In this document: positions 31,501-43,300 of the stretch, piece by piece | Numbering within the stretch: the stretch's first letter is position 1 | Layout: the number at the start of each line of letters is the position of its first letter | Assembly (NCBI RefSeq): GCF_000003815.2 | Contig: NC_049980.1 | Coordinates: 18,345,681 to 18,409,680 of the forward strand | Length of the DNA stretch: 64,000 nt | DNA from: Branchiostoma floridae | Taxonomy: Eukaryota > Chordata > Leptocardii > Amphioxiformes > Branchiostomatidae | Direction: 5' to 3' | Position numbers and translations under genes: made by a program | Notes under the pieces: generated by a model | Told to the model about the DNA's origin: nothing | Databases searched by the model: none | The model's input: the letters and a program-made list of their open reading frames with translations, nothing else

Positions 31501-32460
31501 CACGGTATTTCGACATTATCAGTGTGTTGGTTATCTTAATTATACATGAATATAACTATGGAAATATTGCTGAGTCAGGGACAATTATGATTGTACTCAA
31601 GCTCCATAGATAATCTAATATCAAGATGGTTCAAATCGATGCTAACTGCCGAAATCTGGAAAAAATGATAACGGTTAAATTACAGAGGTTTGCAACGTTA
31701 ATTTGGAGCACAAATAATAGTGTAGAGTTAAGTAGTGTGGCATATTCTAAAGCTAGTGGACACAATAGGCCAGGGGTAAGGGGTGGGGTGGCGAATGTGT
31801 GGATTGTGGTACAATGGAATTTTCATTTGGTTCTTGTTAACGAAATAACAATAATGTCACATTAAAAGCTCAAAAAGAGCAAGACACATCAGTCGAACCT
31901 TTTCACACCTGAGTGAGTGCAGATCTATGTGCACAGGCAAAGAGCTTTGAAAGTTGTTACAGTAAAGAGTCTTATCTTTATGATACTAATGAATGAAGTA
32001 CTTTGCACGACACATATGCTATTATATAATGGCAACAGAACTGCTAAATGTACATGTACAACGTACTTCAATAGCTTGAGTCAGTTTGTGGTGTAAGAAT
32101 GACTTGGGGTATAACTGCCGTCCATTGTAAGTGGCTTTATACTGATTTGCACATCATGATTCTAAAACTTGTTCAAGTAGGTCAATAACAGGTGCAAACA
32201 CCGCCCTGCCATATAAGAGCAGATTGGAGCGCTTGAAAACACAAGAGACTTTTTGGGCCAGACCACGACATTAGAAACTATTTTTGGTCAGATTTGAAGC
32301 TAAATCGGAATTTAGTTGTCTAATGACTATCGCTTATAAGACATAATCATTTATAACCAATGACATTGCAATGTAGTATGCCACTAAATATCATTCTGCA
32401 TTACGCGCCCACCCCCACCCCCTCATGGTTCGTCCCTTGGGAGCTCTCGTGACCCCGAAC
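31501..32460. other. Spacer between IF and GH3 genes
   Basis: No exon or RNA gene seen. CCACCCCCACCCCCTC lies about 35 bp upstream of the GH3 start region; no TATA box is obvious near 32400. Confidence 0.5.
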
Positions 32461-35400
32461 ATGGCGACTTCCGCAAAGTTTCTTCCAAACCAAGTTTGGG
32501 TTTTCCTAGTCTGTACCTTGCATTTCAGCATATCCCGGGCCAGTTACCCCTTCCAGAACACGTCGTTGCCATGGCAGGACCGTGTGGACGACCTGGTGAG
32601 CCGCCTGACGATGGAGGAGGTGATCCTGCAGATGTCGCGGGGAGGGGCCCACTCTAACGGGCCTGCCCCTGCCATCCCGCGGCTGGGGATCCAGCCCCAC
32701 CAGTGGAACACCGAGTGTCTCCGGGGAGATCCCCAGGCCGGGCCCGCCACGTCCTTCCCGCAGGCTCTCGGACTGGCCGCGACGTTCAGGTATACAGGAA
32801 CTACAACAGCGTGATCAAGTGGAATAGTTGATTGTCGCTCATGTTCGGTATGGGCGTGTGTGTTTACATGCTGTTTTCCATCATACCTGCGGCAGTTAAA
32901 GTTCTGAACGATTACATGTCAGTTATTTGCAAATCGATAGATCTTCCGTTTAAAACATTAAGATCTTTTTTGATCAGGTAAAACAGGTAAGAATCAGGTA
33001 AGCTCCCCTGGACAATATGTTTGTTTGCCTACCTGTTCATCAAAGGGACAAATCAGAGTATGTACGGGAGGGGAGTGTAGGGAAAATCACGGGACTGTTG
33101 CAGCACACTTCTATTAGGATCTGCAAGGCGTGGGGTATTCAATGATAAACTCTATGATAAATTCAGACGAACAGTACTTTATTTGTGTTGGCAACACAGG
33201 CTTAACATTCTGTGTTGTGCGAAATGCAAACAGATCCCTATTAAAGCTATGACACTCATTTTATTACAGAAAAAAATCATGAATATTGTCAGTAACAGTT
33301 AGACAAGTCTATTGTAACAGCTCAGAATTCATTATTCACCTAGTACTGAAGTGATCCATGCTGTAGCTGAGGCCACGTCTATAGAAGTCCGGGCTAAGTA
33401 CAACAACTTCACCCAGCACCAGGAGTACGGAGATCACACTGGGATCAGCTGCTTCAGTCCCGTCATCAACATCATGAGACATCCTCTCTGGGGCAGGAAC
33501 CAGGTACAAATCAGTCCTGGAATAATTTGCCAGAAGAGTTTGACTACCAAGTCCAAAGGGTAATATTTGCCTGGCCCCCTTAGTTTAAGTAGTGAATGGG
33601 TGACCTGGTGACTTCCTATATATGGTTCTATAGCAGAACTTGTATGTTTGCATGTGGACCGCATAAGTCAAGATGCTGTGGATGGATCTTCATGATATTT
33701 GGCAGGTGTGTAGGAGTCTACAAATGTAAAAAAACTAAAGTCAAGTTTTAGAATGGGGCTCCTAGTGGCTTCCCAAGGTGCTGTGCAGAGCTTCAAATTT
33801 TGAGGTCAAATTTTCTGAAAGTGCTGCAGTGATGATTTTAGTGATAGGTAGCTCTTGGGACAGGGAGTATGTGGTGTGAATTTGGGCCCCCTAACGGCTT
33901 TTTTGGATCTGCAGTGGGCTTTTTGTTGGAAACCTTGGAAAAGAATAACTAAAGCAGGGGTCGATGAACTTAAATGGTGAGATTTTGGATAAAATATAAC
34001 CTTCTTGGCAAAGGTGATTAGTAGAGATTTGCTTTGAATTGAACCACTTGTATATTCCTGAGCAGGAGACCTATGGGGAAGATCCTTACCTGAGTGGGAG
34101 ACTGGCACAAAGCTTTGTGATGGGTTTACAGGGCGACCATCCTCGATACATCAGAACTAACGCTGGATGTAAACACTTCGATGTTCACGGAGGCCCAGAG
34201 AACATACCTGCCTCCAGGTTCAGTTTTGATGCTAAGGTAAGCCTTATCAGTAATACATAGGTACCCAAATTATGAGTAAGGCCACAGCAAGTAAATTTTA
34301 TGGATGACATCCTCTACAGACTGCAAAAATAGTGCGATAGGGTGGAAAAAAACAAAATGGGTGAAAAGAAACAAGATGGCAACATTTTCAAAAATAGGCA
34401 CCATAAAGTTGTGATGAAAGAATTAAAGGGACAAAACATGGTATCAGAGCCAACAAGGCATTCATTCCTGTATTTAAGACATGTACTGGTGTGGTAAAAG
34501 TAAAACTAGAGTGGTAGACTGGCATCACCAACAAAGTTGGTAACCACACTCATAGCTTCCATATTGGTGTCACTTTTACAACTATCCGATAAATTTCATT
34601 TCTACAACTACAGTCCTGGGTACCTCGCAAGTGTCACTTCTACAAGTACACTTATTAGGCTACAACACAATGTATTTGTTCATTTTGGTACTTTATCGTC
34701 ATGTTGACCATCCCTGCAGAAGAAAAAAATTCTTTTTTTCCTGAAATCAGGCAAAAAATAATGCGCGCGCTGATGTCATCCATAGAATTTACTTGCTGTG
34801 GCCTAATGAGGCTGTTTAACATGGTCAAGGCACTTCCTCAAGCACGGACCCCTGTTTTACGTCCCTCCCGGAAGACGATTTCGTGGAAAGCTTCGTGAGG
34901 TTGGTCTCCCATCCAAGAACTGTCCGGACCATGTATTGCTTAACTTCCGACATCGTGGGATCGGGTGTGCCAACGCGCCACGTGGCCGTATGAAATCAGC
35001 CATTTCTGATAGAAGTCTAAATATGTCTTACTGTGATAAAAGAACCTCAGAGATGATTTATGCTTTTATGCATACAGGACTCATTTAGTTACAGATCTCT
35101 ATGACCCCTAGAAGATACATAACTGTTGTTGCAGATGGTTGCTTTTATTGCATCATGTTCACGAGTAAGGCAATCTTTATTTTTGTAAAATCTGCAGGTG
35201 TCAGAGAGGGACTGGCACATGACCTTCCTGCCTCAATTCCAGAAATGTGTGGAGGCTGGGACTTACAGTATCATGTGTAGTTACAACAGGTCTGACTTCA
35301 TTTAGCTTCACATTCATGTTTAACACAATATTTCTTATGTTGATATAATGTTAGGCAAAGACGTTTTGCATGGTTTACACATCTAAATTGTGTAATAGCC

Positions 35401-38400
35401 ACAATGTAGTTAAGCATGCAAACTTACCAGGAAACATGTTTTGTCACTTAATTAATTGGCAGACTAGTCTTGTTTTAGTCCTTGTTGTAATCTGAATCTT
35501 ACATGTGTTCAGCCTTAGATAGACAGACTGCCAAACTAAATTGCCCACATTTGCAACAAACAAAGCAGACAAAAAATTAGGGCTAAATGTCTCCTTCCTT
35601 ATATCAAGTCAAGAGACTGCTGCATGCCCATGTATTTCAAAGACCCCACCTGTGTTTTACTGCAGCATCCGTGGGGTGCCAGCCTGTGCCAACAAAGAAC
35701 TTCTGACGGACATCTTGAGAGACTCCTGGGGTTTCCATGGTTACGTTGTAAGTGATGAGGGTGCAGTGGAGAACATCATGGTGCAGCATCAGTAAGATCA
35801 TCACTCAGTTGAAAATATTCAGGGGGTGTACATGTTCATATCTGGGATTTACTATTCAGCTTCCCTTTTCATTGCGAGATAACACTGACATCCATGGCAA
35901 CAGGGCAAAGTGCACTGTCAATACTACATACAGTCATACTCATCAAGGATTCATAAAAGCTCTTGGCAGCATGTCTCTATTGTCGTTTTATGCCAATTAC
36001 ATATTGATTTCTAAATAGTACCATGTTCTGATTGCTTAGAGGCAAATGAAAACACATCTCAACAATGCACTACAAAAGATTTGATGATCAAGACTGTACC
36101 TTTATGATCTATGTACTTTTGTAAATCACAGCTCCATATGCTTGTACAGTTACACCAAGACATTTGAAGAGACGGCTGCAGCAGCTGTGAATGCTGGTAC
36201 CAACCTGGACCTGACCATATCAAAGCTGAGCAATGCATATAATCACATCAGTAAGGCTGTGGCAGGTGGACTCATCTCGAACCAGGTAAGAAGCATTTGT
36301 CTAAGTGTGATCAGGTCTAGTATTTAGTTCTGATAAACTTCAAGAAGACAACTTCCTAACATTTTTGCATTCTTTTGCCAAAAAATGCCATTCCATGCAT
36401 GTGTCACAAAGCTTAGGACGCATGTGGTGCAGCTGTTTCCAGTCCTTAGTTTTTCTGATTTATTTCTATCACAGGCACATTGTGTGACAGATATTTTTCA
36501 TCTGATATAGACTCACAAAGTCAGTGTTTGTAAACTCTTTTATTTCAGACCCTGACGAAGCGTGTGAAGCCCCTGTTTTACACCAGGATGCGTCTGGGGG
36601 AGTTTGACCCTCCACAGATGAACCCCTACAGTAAGCTGTCTGTGACTGATGTTGTACAGAGTGCTGACCACAGGGAGTTAGCTGTGGAGGTGGCACTGAA
36701 GACATTTGTACTGCTGAAGAACAATGACAGTGTGCTACCACTGTCTGGTAAAGTCACCACTCTAGCAGTAAGAAGACTCTCATTATTGTCTTTAAGTTAC
36801 AGTTACAGTCTCTAGCACTTTCCATGTGTTGCTTTAGAATAAACCCAAAGAACTAACCATAAAGAACTGTGTGATTATCCCTATCAGTAGTACAGTATGT
36901 ATATTAGGCATTTCCATGAGAACACCTACAATGCTTTCAAACTGTGCTTCTTCGGAGGCATTAACACTGGTATGAGTCTTAAGACTACCAAGGTATGGAT
37001 TGTGTATTTAGTGTATGTATCTACTACCATATAGAAGTGAATGACATTCCCTTATTCTCATGATAAACACTTTCATGCTTGTTTCCCAAACAGGTAGTTG
37101 GTCCCTTTGCTGACAATCTTCCTGCTCTATATGGTGACTATTCACCTATCCCTGATCCCAAATTCTCATCAACACCACTACAAGGTAACAGCTGCAAATG
37201 TTTTAATAAGAAAAGTTTTAAAAAGATAGCTCTATCCATAAGAGATGTCAATGTGCATGAAATTTGAAGTACTGTAATTCAACACAGTCTTTTGATCCTA
37301 TGTCTTTATATTCTATCATTTCACATTGACCAACTCCATTACTAGTGTTAGTTGTGAATACATGTACTTATTTTTGCATGTTTACTATGACAGATGCACA
37401 ATAACAGTCATTTAATGATTATGTAGGACTATCTGGCCTCGCTGGGAAAACCCAACATGCTGCAGGCTGTAAGGGGTCAGATCCTGTTTGTACGGACTAT
37501 GATCAACAAGAGGTCAAGATGGCAGTGGAGGGAGCAGATCTGGTGGTGGTGTGTTTGGGGACAGGTAAGCCCACACAACACATAGCAGGGGGGCACTTAA
37601 CTTTTGGGAAGATGTTAAAATTGTAGTGGGTGTTCAGCATCTGGAACAGGTGTGTTTTTCTGAGTGCAAATGGGGTTCAGAACTATGGAACATAATGTTT
37701 ACTTGTGTGTGGATGGTGTTCAGCACCAGGGACAGGGTGTTTTTTGCCCGTGTGGATGGTGTTCAGCTCCAAGGACAGGGTGTTTTTTGCCTGTGTGGAT
37801 GATGTTCAGCACCAAGGACAGGGTATTTTTTGCATGTGTGGATGATGTTCAGCACCAAGGACAGGGTGTTTTTTGCCTGTGTGGATGGTGTTCAGCACCA
37901 AGGACAGGTGTTTAGCACTAAGAAAAGGTATGTTTGCCAGGGAAGCATGGTGTTCAGCCCTACAGAAATGTTTTACTGTGTGTATGGTGTTTTGCAGTAA
38001 CATCTGAGCATGGAATGGATGCATTCATAAGGCTAGGTTTTTTAAGTTGGGTAATATTTCTTCAGATGTAAAGAGTGGAAAGAATGTTTGTAAAGTTCAA
38101 GTAATGACCATCTATGACTTCAGGTGCTGGTATAGAGAGTGAAGGGAGGGACCGTGCTGACCTCTCCTTGCCTGGTAAACAGCTGCAGCTGCTGAAGGAT
38201 GCTGTTAGCTATGGTATGTAAACTATGCAGTACTGCATCCAGTTAGCTTCTTCTTGTTTNNNNNNNNNNNNNNNNNNNNNNNNNNNNNNNNNNNNNNNNN
38301 NNNNNNNNNNNNNNNNNNNNNNNNNNNNNNNNNNNNNNNNNNNNNNNNNNNNNNNNNNNNNNNNNNNNNNNNNNNNNNNNNNNNNNNNNNNNNNNNNNNN

Positions 38401-39498
38401 NGCTTGCTTCCAATGTAGCATCTCCAAACAGTGGTACTCCTGTTGTTCAATGCTGGACCATTGGACATCTCTTGGGCTAAGGACAATGATGCAGTGAAGG
38501 CTATTGTGGAGTGTTTCCTCCCAGCGCAGGCCACTGGGGAGGCACTGCGCAGAATGTTTCTCAATGAGAACAATGCCAATCCTGCAGGCAGACTCCCCTT
38601 CACATGGCCAGCAACCATGGACCAGGTTAGTGCAATACTGGCTGTGAGGGATAGGGGTCCCTTCTGCTCCACATAAATACAGGGCTTCTCAACTATCTAA
38701 AATTTGCTGCAGTACTAGGATAACTTGACAGGAGGTGCCTCTACACAGCATTTCAATCAGAAGATAACATTCATGGTTCAGGTTTTTGTTTGTTGTACTT
38801 ATTGACACTAATTCTTTCTTTGCTACAATCTGCAGGTACCAGCCATGGAGGACTACACTATGGATGGAAGGACATACCGCTACTCTACTTGGGACCCCCT
38901 GTACCCCTTTGGCTTTGGTCTTTCTTATGCACAGTTTATGTATGACTATCTACATGACCATGTCCTGCCAACATCCATCCACCCATGTGACAATGTCACT
39001 GCTGTCGTTAGAGTTACCAATATTGGGAATGTCACTGGAGATGAGGTAAGAATACCAACAAGTTAATACCATTCTTATTTACTCATAGTCATTAAGATTT
39101 ATCTGAAACAAAGTTGGTACTATTCCATACAGCATGTACATAGGAAGATATACTCAATGATGATTTTAACTGACATTGTTCCATTGCACATCCAGGTGGT
39201 GCAGTTCTACCTAGAGTGGGGGAGCAGCTCTCTCCCTGTACCCATTCGCCAACTCATCAACTTCACACGGGTCACTCTCCAACCCAACCAGCAGAAGTTC
39301 ATCAACGTGACTATCACGGCCAGAGAGATGGCAATCTACACTGACCAGTGGGTGGTGCCACCTGTCGGGATGACTGTGTTTGCAGGGGGCCAGCAGCCCC
39401 TTCAGAACACTGCTATTGTATCCAATGTGGCTTATGGAACATTCACTATCAAGGGGAACATAACTCCTCTCAAGAACTGTGGCCACGTTGGACCATGA
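32461..39498 (+). CDS. Secreted glycoside hydrolase family 3 enzyme, beta-xylosidase/beta-glucosidase-like
   Basis: Predicted to hydrolyse beta-linked sugar units. Exons: 32461-32789, 33344-33503, 34066-34236, 35198-35289, 35666-35791, 36150-36285, 36549-36767, 37094-37184, 37427-37564, 38124-38213, 38419-38625 (problem exon), 38836-39045, 39196-39498 (TGA). About 760 residues. The start at 32461 gives a signal peptide (VWVFLVCTLHFSISRA); an in-frame ATG at 32425 would put 12 residues in front of it. Family landmarks in order: RVDDLVSRLTMEE; HQWNTECLRG; MRHPLWGRNQ-ETYGEDPYLSG; CKHFDVHGGPE; GYVVSDEGAV, whose Asp is the expected nucleophile; FVLLKNNDSVLPL; VVGPFADN; LLLFNAGPLDISWA; YPFGFGLSYAQF; and a fibronectin-III-like C-terminal domain (VRVTNIGNVTGDEVVQFYL). 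Exon 38419 is out of frame as assembled unless 11 bases are added or a second acceptor at 38432 is used. Confidence 0.9.
33650..33990 (+). repeat. Dispersed repeat copy in GH3 intron 2
   Basis: Contains GCTGTGGATGGATCTTCATG, ATATTTGGCAGGTGTG, AAAGTCAAGTTTTAGAATGG and CTCCTAGTGGCTTCC, the same pattern as the copies at 12540-12965 (same strand) and 13900-14217 (opposite strand). Confidence 0.65.
34280..34803. mobile_element. 524-bp MITE with 32-bp inverted termini and TAA target, PIF/Harbinger-like
   Basis: The left terminus GGCCACAGCAAGTAAATTTT (34280 on) and the right terminus (to 34803), read backwards GGCCACAGCAAGTAAATTCT, match over about 32 bp. TAA precedes the left end and follows the right end. 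A 3-bp TWA target is typical of PIF/Harbinger elements. No transposase frame is seen. It lies in GH3 intron 3, directly beside a 5S-derived sequence. Confidence 0.75.
34804..34992 (-). repeat. 5S rRNA-derived SINE (SINE3-type) fragment
   Basis: On the minus strand, starting near 34990, it reads like a 5S rRNA gene: ACGGCCACGTGG, CACCCGATCCCACGATG, CGGAAGTTAAGCAAT, then TTGGATGGGAGACC (exact 5S box C), followed by non-5S sequence. The 5' and 3' halves of 5S are recognisable, but the middle has diverged and the 3' end runs on without a terminator. It is therefore a 5S-headed retroposon rather than a functional 5S gene. The Harbinger-like MITE abuts its 3' side. Confidence 0.65.
37630..38000 (+). 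repeat. 43-bp minisatellite in GH3 intron 9
   Basis: Units starting GTGGATGGTGTTCAGC recur exactly every 43 bp at 37709, 37752, 37795, 37838 and 37881, with degenerate copies on both sides. Unit core: TTCAGCACCAAGGACAGGGT then a T run. The frames across it are artefacts. Confidence 0.9.
38260..38401. other. Assembly gap (142 N) in a GH3 intron
   Basis: Lies between the GH3 exons ending at 38213 and starting at 38419, only 17 bases before the latter. Confidence 0.95.
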
Positions 39499-40344
39499 TG
39501 TGGTTAACGTTCTCTTTGAAACAGTACAGCAAGCAAACAANNNNNNNNNNNNNNNNNNNNNNNNNNNNNNNNNNNNNNNNNNNNNNNNNNNNNNNNNNNN
39601 NNNNNNNNNNNNNNNNNNNNNNNNNNNNNNNNNNNNNNNNCTCAATGTCACATTTCTTTCCTTATGACTCCAAGGAAAAAGTTGTTAAATATTGAAATTT
39701 TGATTTCACTTTGATAAAAAATCAATTATGATGCGGTTTTACTTATCAACATTAGGTATAGCTATGATAATTGTTTTTGTAATTTTTGAGAGTTTTTCTA
39801 ATGAAGAATTTATGTCAGATGTCAGTAATGTGGAGGGCAGGCCCCTAATTCTTGTGTATCAGTTGTTTTTAGATACTTCCTCCATTTTTATCTGCACTTT
39901 AAATGGAAGCAAAATGCAAAACGTCTTGCCACTATGCAAATATTTCTAAATTATAGATTTTATATATTAGCATGGACAAGATTTTATTGCCGACTTTATT
40001 TGCAGATACATTTGGCTGATTACAAATGCAATTATTGACTGCTGTCAGATGAATGTAGAATATTCAGATGTAATTTTCACATTCATACATCTTGTGTTCT
40101 CTTTCTACACATTATGTGCTAAAGCTTGTGCAATTTCCTGTTGGTTTTGCTAAAGAAAAAACCAGCACAATGTCCCATTAACAATATCACTGTGTAAACT
40201 GATATAAGTCATAATAAGACAGTTTCTGTCATCAGTTTGAAGTATAACACTCTTCTCATATTTGTTTACAATCTCAAATGTGTACTTCTAAAATCAACAA
40301 TGAAAGTCAAGCTACAGTCTATCTAATTACAAATTTACACTGAG
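39499..40344. other. Convergent 3' ends of GH3 and MRPS11, with a 100-N gap at 39541-39640
   Basis: AT-rich sequence without exons. On the minus strand AATAAA at about 39995-40000 is a candidate polyadenylation signal for MRPS11. I see no clear plus-strand signal for GH3 before the gap. Confidence 0.5.
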
Positions 40345-43300
40345 TTAGATTCGACGAGCCTTTCTTGGCCGAGGACCAGTGGCTGAGAAACGTGTGCCGT
40401 CGGTGATGGACACAATGTTTACTCCTCCCATTTGAACTCCCTTGACGATGGGCTAGACAAAAAACATACAAAAATACACTCATTTACACTTTTACAGATT
40501 TGACAAATCAACTAGGAATATATCAATGACAGTAACATCATCACTTCATATTTGGGGGCTTCTTTACAAGAACGGTGAAATGAGGCAAAAATATTTCTGA
40601 CACTCACCTGCCTGCCTGGTCCGATCCCTCGCAGTACCAGCCGCACATTGGTGATTCCAAGATCAAGTGCTTTCTGAAATAAAAATTTTTTTCACTCATG
40701 TCTGGCAAGAAAAAAATCACTAGTAAGTCAGACCTTCCCTTATCTTTGAATAGAAATACTCTAAGCAAACTGGTACTGTTACAATACATTTTTGATGGTT
40801 ACACATCCAGGAGGAAATATACTAGTAATCAGTTTCATTAAATTTAAACCATGGGACAAATGTTTGAGATTTACATGCACCAAAGTTTCAAATATCATCC
40901 AGCGTTCTTCATCAATGAAAATAATATAGCATTTTGATTTGTGAGATGTGGAATCAATCTCTGTGTACCTGTTATTGGAAGACGTTTTAAAGATCCTGTG
41001 CACATTGGAACACAGGCGTTATGAGCAGTTTACTGTACTTACTGTTGCTATGGACTGTCCTGTTACCTCAGCAGCTACAGAAGTGGCCTTCTTAGCATTC
41101 TTAAATCCTTCTTTTCCCTGTAGAAAGAAAATGCCACAAACGAAATTATTTTTTAGTAAAATCACAATGTAGGTCTAATTTGTCAATGGGAACAATCTAT
41201 CTCTTCAGAAACACGTACGCAATATTGAAAATTTCTTAGATAAAATATCATAAATCAAAAACTGTTGACAAGCATTGTGTGAAGCTATACTTACACAGGT
41301 TGTTTGAGCAAGTATCTTTCCTGGAAGAAAATGCATAAATTAGTGTACAGTACAGTGTATGCTATTGAAAAGAGCAAAGCAATTTATCAGTCTTCAGAAA
41401 CAATAGACCGCTCCTGACTGACTGTCCATCTCAATTAGCAGATCAACCAATAAGAGAATGGCAAGAACAATTCAACCAACAGGACAGTGGCTGCATGGCC
41501 ATCAAAGTTTGGCATTTTGCTTTGCATATCTACATTTTTATGGAGGTAGATAGGGCTATAGGATTGGTTCAGGAAGTCGTGATTGAAGAAAGTTGGGCAA
41601 ACAGTCAAACTTCAAACTTAACCAGTGCTACGTCTTTCATCTTCATTCTAACATAGTTCACTGATCTAGACTAGAGCCTTTGTGAGTCTAACTAATAATC
41701 ACAGGTCTTTCTTGCTGATGTTTAAGACTATCGAAATATTGTGCTGAAATACAATAGTCTCATACATCAGCAAGAGAGGCCTACACCAGCCTCCATGGCT
41801 ACCCCTCACACACCTGTGCTGTCAGTACAGGTTGCATGTGTGTTGTTCCAGTTGGCAAAGACATGGATAACAGGCAGCTGGTTGTAGGGGATTCCATCAA
41901 ACACCTGGCCATATCCTGGCAGACAGGAGTTGTACATCTCCCTATAATTATGGAAACATACCACAACATATTTATCAGCACTTGGGTATATACTCACTTT
42001 TCTATTCCAGGGTTCGAAAAACATTTTCAATTGCTTCACAACATTAGTTCAGACAACACCAGTTCAAAGAAAGAAAATGCGCACATGGAGGAAAATCTTC
42101 TAGAGGAAGAATGCCTAGGCCTTAAGTGCCATGCACATGCCAAAATTTTGGGCATTTCCAGAGAATTGCATTATGCAGTGCTTTGATAACGTTGCTTTTG
42201 ATCCTTGGTGCGTGCACCTCTGTCTCTGCCCCAAAACTACATAGAGTAGTGAACTTTGTAACCTGAGTTTGAAACTAAGTTGTGCCAAACAAAATATGGT
42301 TTTGCAACACAACTGGGCAAAGGGGAACTTCCTGTATTAACAAAACACACATATTCTAAGCTTGCTGGAATATGATTATGTTCTCCCTCATTTTGAGTTT
42401 TAAGTGGCACTTTTTCTGTTCCTTCCTTTCACTTACATCCACTTCTGCCTCCTCTCAATGTCTTCATCAAGACTGGTGTCCTCCTGTTGGGATTCTTCAG
42501 CATCTTCCTGTTTCTTCTCTGTAGTTTCTGTGGACTCCTCCTTTGCTTCCTCTGCCCATCTTGTGGTTGTGGTACAGAATGTCTGTACATGTGAGGATAG
42601 CAGTGCTGACTGACCTGGCAGTACTCGCGGGTTAACTGGAGAGCTCCTTACCAGGGCGCTGTTACACCTAACCAAGAGTCTTCTGGTGGATGATAAGGAC
42701 AGGCAGCGGACTTGAAGGAGGAGAGTTTCTGCCAAAATAACAAACACCAAGGCACAAACTGTTAATGTGAGTTTAAAGCAAATTAGTTGTTGAAGAAACT
42801 ATAGTATAATTGGGAACAGGTTTTCTGCGCGTGGAGAATATGCGCGTGCGCGTGAAAAATTTGCGCGAGAAAAATAAAGTTCCTGAAATATGTCAGAAAA
42901 TGTGCAGCAAGGAATTCTAAGGCAGAAAAATTTGAACCTACGATATAATTTCCCATCTGTTACCTGAATTTTGGGTTTGAAAAAACCCTANNNNNNNNNN
43001 NNNNNNNNNNNNNNNNNNNNNNNNNNNNNNNNNNNNNNNNNNNNNNNNNNNNNNNNNNNNNNNNNNNNNNNNNNNNNNNNNNNNNNNNNNNNNNNNNNNN
43101 NNNNNNNNNNNNNNNNNNNNNNNNNNNNNNNNNNNNNNNNNNNNNNNNNNNNNNNNNNNNNNNNNNNNNNNNNNNNNNNNNNNNNNNNNNNNNNNNNNNN
43201 NNNNNNNNNNNNNNNNNNNNNNNNNNNAAAATCACTCAGATTGAGATTTTGTACTCAATAATGCAACAATATGATACTTAATTCCATTTTGTGCCATTTT

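Noticed and set aside
34880-34992. Functional 5S rRNA gene
   Set aside because: Diverged centre and no T-run terminator; runs into SINE body.
37664-38024. Repetitive frames VFCPCGWCSAPRTG and similar
   Set aside because: 43-bp minisatellite in an intron.
42729-42750. MRPS11 start at the ATG at 42750
   Set aside because: This stretch is the intron acceptor (TTTTGGCAG); the 44694 start joins in phase and gives a better targeting peptide.
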